Below, piece after piece: positions 57,435 to 64,000 of a stretch of 64,000 nucleotides of DNA. The translations under genes and the position numbers were made by a program. Position 1 is the stretch's first letter. Each line of letters opens with the position of its first letter. The notes below the pieces were generated by a model. That model searched no databases, was not told the origin of the DNA, and saw nothing but the letters and a program-made list of their open reading frames with translations. Where the stretch lies: positions 66,930,884-66,994,883 of the forward strand of contig NC_083338.1 in the NCBI RefSeq assembly GCF_019175385.1. Direction: 5' to 3'. Origin of the DNA: Lycium barbarum (Eukaryota; Streptophyta; Magnoliopsida; Solanales; Solanaceae).

Positions 57435-59293
57435 ACTCGGTGAATGAAGTCATATACATATATACCGTACCCAGCCCTCTAGTGAAGGTCTCGGTGAAAT
57501 AATCATATATGTACCGTACCCGGCCCTCTAGTGAAGGTCTCGGTGAAATAATCATATATATACCGTACCCGGCCCTCTAGTGAAGGTCTCGGTGAAATAA
57601 TCATATCCGTCTAGTGAAGGTCTCGGTGAAATAATCATATATATACCGTACCCGGCCCTCTAGTGAAGGTCTCAGTGAAATAATCATATATATACCGTAC
57701 CCGACCCTCTAGTGAGGGACTCGGTGAACAAAGCAATAAAACTGTGCACGAATACATACCCGGCCCGGGACTCGGTGATTGATATTTTAACGGCATGCAC
57801 GAGCAGAATATCATGAGCAACCATATGCAAACTAAATCATCATCTGAGACTCAATAGAATAATTAGAATGAACTAACACTTGAGAATCAAGACAACAGTC
57901 ACGTCAAGTACCACAGAGAACTAGAATTCATTGGAGTCATAATGCAAGTGAGACTCATAAAATTATTTCTGAACTCCTTGAATAACCTGGGTGCACCCTC
58001 GAATGTCACTATGGATTATATCAAAATAGGACTTCAGGAATCATTGACACGTATCAGGACATAATGAATTAGCTTCTGGAAATTAAGAACATTATCCATT
58101 CTAGTATCTCTAAGAATAAGAGCTTCTTTGGAATTTATACGTTCGTCGTCTGTTTGTCTCATATAGACCATGCCAAAAAAAAAAAAAAAAGGGATAGCTT
58201 TACATACCCGACAATCTACCTAATCACCCAACGTCTACTCCTTGAGTCTGTATGTCTATAATCACGACGATAATAACACGATTAGACCATTTACACCACT
58301 TACTATCTAATTTGTATACGAACGGAACTTAATGAAATTCGGGCAGCATTTCCTCTATAAACTGGACAATCCCAAAAATCCAATTCAATTGAATCATCAA
58401 CAACAATACCAACCATTAATATACATCATAAATCAGCTAATCCCATCCATTTAATTCAACTAAAATAGCCCCCGATCCATAAATCTCAACAAAACAACAA
58501 ACGAGTTTATAACGCTATTTTCTCTGTTCTAATCCGTTAAAAGTATAAATAAACTTATTAACAATGAAAAAGGAACCTTAATCTTACCTTAAGTATGCAG
58601 CAACCACGTCAATACTCTTGTTTTTGGCTGATTTTCAGCTCAAACTTAAGGCAACGCGACATAGAACGCTTTTCTCTTCATGAGCTTGGGGATTCGGGGC
58701 TCGGATTTTGATCAAAATGGCTTTCTTAGCCTAGAAGTTCTCTCCCTCTCTCTCTAATGTTTTGGAAGTTACTAGATGCAAATGACCAGCCTTCAAATGA
58801 ATTTTCCATATATATTAATGTTAATGGGCCTCATGGGCCGAAATATACTCATGGGCCGAAATGCAGATGTTTGGGTCGGGTCTTAACTTGCTGCCCCGCA
58901 AGCCCAACTTGCATCGTCCATAACTCCTTATCCTGATATCATTTTGATGAGCAGTTTGTTGCGTTGGAAACTACACTCGATGAAATTCATTTTAGGCTTT
59001 TGAAATACCTTAAAACGTCTCATAGACTAGGAGATATGCCTCCAACAATATGGGCTAAAAATCTGGTTCGAGATTTTACTAAAGTTGTTCCGATTCATTT
59101 CGTTTAACTTCTAATCCTCTTCCAACCCTCATGTAACCTCTTATACATATATATATACAGAATCATATACATCCATAACAATCCATACACGTGTCTTGAA
59201 GGGTCCGGAGAATCACAATAACCTTAAACATAGCTACAGAACTCACAAAGCTTTGACGAAACTCCAATCGCAAAAGTATATTCATATCTTTTG
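57435..59293 (-). repeat. Reversed LTR (LTR D), right part
   Basis: It continues 28905-29537 after the gypsy element. On the minus strand it has a GCTGCCCGAATTTC block (58333-58365), a donor-like GTATGTAAAGC (58207) and a TATA-like ATATATATGG near 58810. The expected LTR start (reverse complement of TGTTATA) is not found. The tract is cut at 59294 by another LTR, so the remainder may lie beyond the window. Confidence 0.75.
57451..57728. repeat. 49-bp tandem repeat, six units, one truncated
   Basis: Units of about 49 bp contain ACCGTACCCGGCCCTCTAG, TGAAGGTCTCGGTGAAATAA and TCATATATAT. Units 2, 3 and 5 are nearly identical; unit 4 lacks its first half. This is LTR D's version of the variable repeat zone. 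Confidence 0.9.
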
Positions 59294-61911
59294 TGTTATA
59301 CCCCGTATTTTTCACGTTGGATTATTCGTAAGATAATCGACATAAGTTTAAGGACAAGGTTATTTTGAGACAAGGACTTTTCAATCCTGATTTTAATAAT
59401 GCACGGTTTTCACATTAATTACAATTAGTGTAGAAATATTAGTGGAGATTAGGGATTAATTAATCATGATCAGATTATTAAGTGGGGATTAATGATTAAT
59501 TAAGCTAATTAGACCACTAAATGGGCCCCACAGCACATGGCTGAACCTGATTGGTGGTTAATTGAGTGGGACACATGTCATAAGGGTGGACACGTGTCCC
59601 ATGGAGGGGCTGCCTGTATATTCACATGGTGACTAATTGCTAAACATTTCATTCCATAATTTTCTTGAAAACAAAAATTATAGCACAGCCATGGCAGCTC
59701 ACGGCCATGGCTGTTCACAATTGAGCTCAAGATTTCCATGGCTAAAAATCCTAAAAAAAATGTTCTACACGTCCCAAAGGAGGCAGCAAGTTAGAATCTA
59801 AATTGAGAAAGAAGAAGTGGTGCAATTGGTGCCTGATTATAGGATCTGTCCTAATTAAATTAAGGTAAGATTCCTCTTCTTGAAATGTAATTGGAGTTAA
59901 TGATGTTGTAATGGAGAGATTAAATTGTATTAGACGAAATTGAAAGTAAGAAAATTACATGGTTATCGTTGGCGTTGTAATGGGCAGAATTGGAGTTGTT
60001 CTAATTGGATTAAGTTTGATTAGCGTTGTCAATATTATGGTATTGTATTTGAAGGTAATTTGTTTATGTTTGAGGGCTGGAAATATAGTATAGATAAGTA
60101 TAGGTGCTACTGTTCACGGCAATATTATGCTCTTTTCCGTGTGTTTGCAAACTAAAGATCAAAAATCGTATGTTTGATGTCGTAGTTTTGGTGGACTGTT
60201 TCGAGCTTGTATTAGAATGAGATGGAAGTAGTTTTATTGTACATGGGTGGTGGTTGATGTTGTTGTCGTATTCTTGTCCATATGGCTCGTAAATTTGGAA
60301 GAAAGCAAGCGTATAAGATATCGTATAAGAAATGTATGTTGGTCTGTTTGGTGTATAATCGTAGATGTTAACGATTTGAATTGAAAAAGGATTAGGAGAG
60401 GTTATTGGGTTGTTATCATTGTTGTTGGTGTTGCTATGCTAACCGGAGGTTAATTGGAAGTTCGGATTAGGCGAGTTCTGTAGAGGAAATGCTGCCCGAT
60501 TTCCGTTAAGTTCTTAACTAATCAAAATACTAATCGAGAAGTATGAACTAAGAAATGATTCCTATAAGTAATTGGTTGTAGATTTATAAGCTGGAGAGTC
60601 GTAGTTTATTAACAATGGTGTTACTTTCATATTAAATAGGCTAAAGGGGCGACGAAGCAAGCTTGGTTACAATTAATCCATAACAGGTATGTAAAGCTAA
60701 CCCTTTCTTCTTTTTGGCATGATCTTTATAAAACAAACAGACGACGCGTATATGACTCCAAAGAAACTCCTATTCTTAGAGCCACTAGGATGGCTAATGT
60801 GTTTTATTCCCAGAACTTATTTTATTATGTCTTGATACGTGTCTATGATTTCAGGCGTCCTATTTTGATATAATCCATTGTGACATTCGAAGGGTACTTG
60901 ATATGATTATTGTCTTGATTTTCAAATGATAGTTCATTTTGATTATTCTATCAAGTCTCAGATATGACTTAGTTTGCATATGGTTGCTCACTACTCTGCT
61001 CGTGCATGCCTCAATGTATCTTTCACGGAGTCACGGGCCGGGGTATATTTTCGTGCACAGTTTCACTGCATTGTTCACCGAGTCCCTCACTAGAGGGCCG
61101 GGATACGGTATATATATATATATGATGGTATGATGATATTATGATGTGATTATGGGGCCAAGGATGGTATATGATGACTTTATTCACCGAGTCCCATGAT
61201 GGGCCGGCTATGATATATGATATTGATATGCATGATTTACATTTCATAAGGCAAGTGTATTGGTATTATGATTGTCATACTTGTCTCTTGTAATATTTAT
61301 TTCAGTCATGATCCTCTTTATTGTATTTCATGCTTTATATACTCAGTACATATCTTGTACCGACCCCCTTTCTTCGGGGGGCTGCGTTTCATGCCCGCAG
61401 GTACGGATACTCGATTTGGTGATCCTCCAGCCTAGGATTTCCATCCAGCTGGTTGGAGAGCTCCATTGTTCCGGAGCCTATCTTATTTTGTTACATATCT
61501 TTTGATGTATACATATGTATATCTAGGGGTACGGCGGGGCCCTGTCCCGTCATATTTCACTGTCAATACTCTTAGAGGTCTGTAGACATATGTGTGGGTT
61601 GTGTATAAGTTTTGCTCAGCTGTGTTTATGTGATTTGGTATAAATATGTTCGTCTGTAGTGGCAGCCTTGTCCACTTGCGTATCGTATTGGTATATAGTG
61701 GCAGCCTTGTCGGCTTGCATATCGTGCCATGTATTGGTTAGCTGTGACTCCTCAGGAGACAGGTTTATTATGATATACGGCGTTTTGAGTCTATAGCTTG
61801 CTCTTGCAAATTCCCATATTGTTGTAGTTTCAATGTGATTATATTTAACAGGCATATGTACGAGTGTCCAGTTCGGGCACTATTCATGGCCCATGGGGTT
61901 GGGTCGTGACA
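59294..61911 (+). repeat. 5' LTR of a gypsy-type element (LTR J), 2618 bp
   Basis: It starts TGTTATACCCCGTATTTTTC and ends GGGTTGGGTCGTGACA, followed by AAAG and the primer-binding site. Contents: leader donor AAG|GTAAGATT near 59863, AGGAAATGCTGCCCG near 60484, donor-like AG|GTATGTAAAGC at 60687, CCGAGTCCC...GGGCCGG units (61020-61210), hairpins (61344-61551) and AGCCTTGTCGGCT-type hairpins (61660-61720). Being followed by a primer-binding site, it is a 5' LTR and not a solo LTR. Confidence 0.9.
61344..61551 (+). other. Conserved LTR stem-loop series, copy J
   Basis: h1 CAGTAC 61344-61349 with GTACCG 61357-61362. h2 CCCCC 61364-61368 with GGGGG 61376-61380. h3 CTGCG 61382-61386 with CGCAG 61396-61400. 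h5 GCTCC 61460-61464 with GGAGC 61473-61477. h4 GGCGGG 61533-61538 with CCCGTC 61546-61551. Confidence 0.7.
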
Positions 61912-61915
61912 AAAG

Positions 61916-61927
61916 TGGTATCAGAGC
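61916..61927 (+). other. Primer-binding site (initiator tRNA-Met type)
   Basis: TGGTATCAGAGC four bases after LTR J, as in the gypsy element at 34797. Confidence 0.9.
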
Positions 61928-64000
61928 AGTTCATCCTCGGAGTGTCTACAGACCGTGTCTAGTAGAGTATTGTTTATCGGTGTGTTTTGCACCACATCTA
62001 TAAACAGGAAGCTACAGGATATTTAGGATGTTACCTTTCTTTCATATCTAAGATCGTGTGATAGAGCCCAGCCATAGGAAATGAAATTCCTTATACTAAC
62101 CCTTGATTTCAGCTGAAGAACGGCATCGACAAAAGAAAGTGACTGAATATATTGGAAGTTACAAAGTACACAGGTAAGCAACGGTGCGAAAGATGCATGT
62201 CGGATAAGGTAAGAATATTGAAGTATGATTGAAATGTAAAGTTGAAGAATGAAAGGGAAGGTAGATAGGAAGGTATAACAGGACAGATCGCTAAAGGATC
62301 AAGTACGTCTCGAGGTGTGATATATGAGGTAAGTTTCGACATCTTTATACTTTTACTTGAAATTGGGAGCCCTGTGTGGCTATGATATGATATGATATAT
62401 ACGTATATATGTTGGACCTGTGAGGCATTGTTGGTATTTCCTACGTGCAAGTTTTGGGATAGTAAGAAATACAGAGGAAACTCTGCAAAGAATTTCTTAG
62501 AAATAAAAAGGGAATGAGATATAAGTTCGTAATATGTCTTGAAAGGTCGTGTCAACAGTAATAATAGGATTTGACCAAGTTGCAAGTCTTACTTTGAGAA
62601 ATAAAGTTAACTGTTGAATTGATAGTAATAGTAATTATGAGGTCGATATCGATATCGTAAATTTATCATGTTGGATTAAAGATTTAAGAGATACCCTCCA
62701 TGTCATCCGTAAGAGGCATCATTCTTATTTGGGAAATTTTATTTCGAAGAAGCAAATATGAGCAGCAAAGTTTGGAATTCATTTGAACGGACCAAAATAC
62801 TTTCCAGCCACATTTTACCTTGCAAAAGGCTCATGTTGAAGAGCAAAAACGTCCACAATTAAGTTTCACTTTTATTTGAAGAGTAAAAAGCATACAACAA
62901 GTAGTTTATGAACTAAATAGTTCGTTCATGACCCAAGAACAAATCTGAAGGTAAACTATGTGAATCAAGCATTAGAAGTCCCGTGGTGCTTGTCGGATTC
63001 TAGTTCTTCTTCTTGTGGTGGTTTTGGAGGATGCTTCATGGTGACATAATCTTGGAGTTGGAGCGTTCTTGTGTTCTTGAGGTAACATTTCATCATATCT
63101 TTACGTCCTTGAGTTTATTAGTTCTTAATCAACTAATTGGAGATGGAATTTGTAGAAGGAAAACTCAAACTTGTGGGCTGTCTTAGATCATGTGTTTCAT
63201 GTATTGTTGATGAAATGCTAGGATAATTTGGAAGGGATTGTGACACTAAGGGATGATTTAGAAAAAGGTGGCAAATCTTAATAGAACGTTTTATTGAGGT
63301 ATCGAGTGAACTGATAAGTAGGGATAAATTACGACGAGTTTATAGTTAGAAGAAGTAATAGTATGATTGAGGCAAGAGTACAGAGGAAGAAGAATTGTGA
63401 TGAATATGAATGTATTGATAAGACAACTTGTGAGGTATTAAGGATAAGATTGACCAGAAAGGGGTAAAAGGTTAAGAAGTGTTACGTTATAGGATTGATT
63501 ACGAACAGGATGTAATGTGAATATCACAAGGGTTGTTATGAAAATGAGTAAAGCCTAGCGAGGAAGTGACTAAAGGATATGACGTGATCTATGTGATTAA
63601 AGTATAAAGGCGAGCTATAGAATGAATAAGAAAGACTTATGGAGTTCTTCTATAGGGAAAGTTCAGAATAAAGATTATGCGATAACGGAAATGATAGCGA
63701 GCACAAGTGAAGAAGGAGTTAATTGAAAGAAGGAAATAAGAAGAAAGCTAGATAACAATGCAATAATAGGTTATGATATGTATAGCCGGGAACGCGAGCA
63801 ATATAAGTGACGGAATTATGAAAGACCAAACTATAGAAAGATGAGCAACAAGGTAAAATAAGTGCCAGAAAATGACTGGTATGATAAGAACAGACAGGGA
63901 TAAGCAGAGTGCGTTTGAGAATGAGAAAGGGGTTATGTAGAAGTAATGTTTTCCGAAGGATATAGTGGTAGCATAAGATTTTTTGTGCATGTAATAAAAG
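61928..64000 (+). mobile_element. Interior of the gypsy-type element with LTR J; no gag-pol seen (LARD-like)
   Basis: An acceptor-like GATTTCAG ends at 62112. The following 1.9 kb has no gag or pol text in any frame. The tract 62365-62510 (CCTGTGAGGCATTGTTGG, then GGAAACTCTGC) resembles the non-coding region just before the polypurine tract of the gypsy element (47925-48055). This suggests that the coding middle was lost. The stretch from 63200 on is purine-rich and without features. The element continues past the window, so coding further right cannot be excluded. Confidence 0.55.

Noticed and set aside
57451..57728. Regular repeats considered as a CRISPR array
   Set aside because: Units are directly adjacent with no unique spacers, in a plant LTR.
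59150..59293. Searched for the 5' terminus and TSD of LTR D
   Set aside because: No TATAACA-type end or copy of TATCC was found; the LTR is probably cut by LTR J.
62109..62585. 158-codon minus-strand frame
   Set aside because: It lies antisense in the interior of the LTR J element, is hydrophobic and low in complexity, and shows no recognisable family.
1..64000. Search for intact host protein-coding or resistance genes, rRNA, or organelle insertions
   Set aside because: All longer open frames are transposon proteins or low-complexity LTR frames; nothing else was recognised.

Overview
The window looks like heterochromatic, repeat-dense DNA from a plant nuclear genome, most likely Solanaceae. 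The inference rests on long gypsy LTRs ending in GGGTCGTGACA, a TS/SolS-like tRNA-derived SINE fragment, and plant LINE, copia, Athila, hAT-MITE and Helitron signatures. I find no intact host gene. Nearly every base belongs to a transposable element or a relic, and almost every coding region is broken by stops, frameshifts or later insertions.

Layout. 1-4862: the 3' part of a Ty3/gypsy chromovirus (integrase, chromodomain, 3.1-kb 3' LTR), inserted in ORF1 of a LINE. 4863-15667: that LINE (ORF1, ORF2, poly-A), interrupted by a solo LTR (9227-11797, TSD ACAGG) and a reversed, truncated LTR (13037-14994). 15668-15754: SINE remnant. 16121-23906: Ty1/copia element with unusual TA...TA termini (TSD GAATC), carrying a MITE (18636-19002) and a solo LTR (20425-22961, TSD AGTGA). 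24304-28330: two hAT-type MITEs, a non-autonomous Helitron (25107-27342), a fold-back element and small repeats.

28905-59293: a reversed LTR split by a complete gypsy chromovirus (29538-57429, TSD ATGGG). This gypsy element has itself been invaded three times: by a solo LTR in its 5' LTR (30872-33529, TSD GTAAG), by an Athila-type element in its gag (35731-43823), and by a solo LTR in its 3' LTR (49667-56394, TSD ATATG). The last of these holds another solo LTR (53220-56135, TSD GATAG). Nesting is therefore four levels deep. Without the insertions the two host LTRs measure 2592 and 2596 bp, which supports the reconstruction. 59294-64000: 5' LTR and primer-binding site of another gypsy-type element whose visible interior has no recognisable gag-pol (LARD-like).

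The most interesting signal is not a gene. Ten LTR copies from families with unrelated 5' ends share one modular layout: a TGCTGCC(G) block, a candidate splice donor (AG|GTATGTAAGGCT-like), a variable tandem-repeat zone, and then a series of short stem-loops whose arms change together between copies (GTCC/GGAC for CCCCC/GGGGG; CTGTG/CACAG for CTGCG/CGCAG; CCTCC/GGAGG, GCTCT/AGAGC and ACTCC/GGAGT for GCTCC/GGAGC). Such paired changes are what selection on an RNA (or cruciform) structure would leave. The Athila element also has, downstream of pol, a promoter-like region with 90-bp tandem repeats and a candidate intron leading to a separate small ORF.
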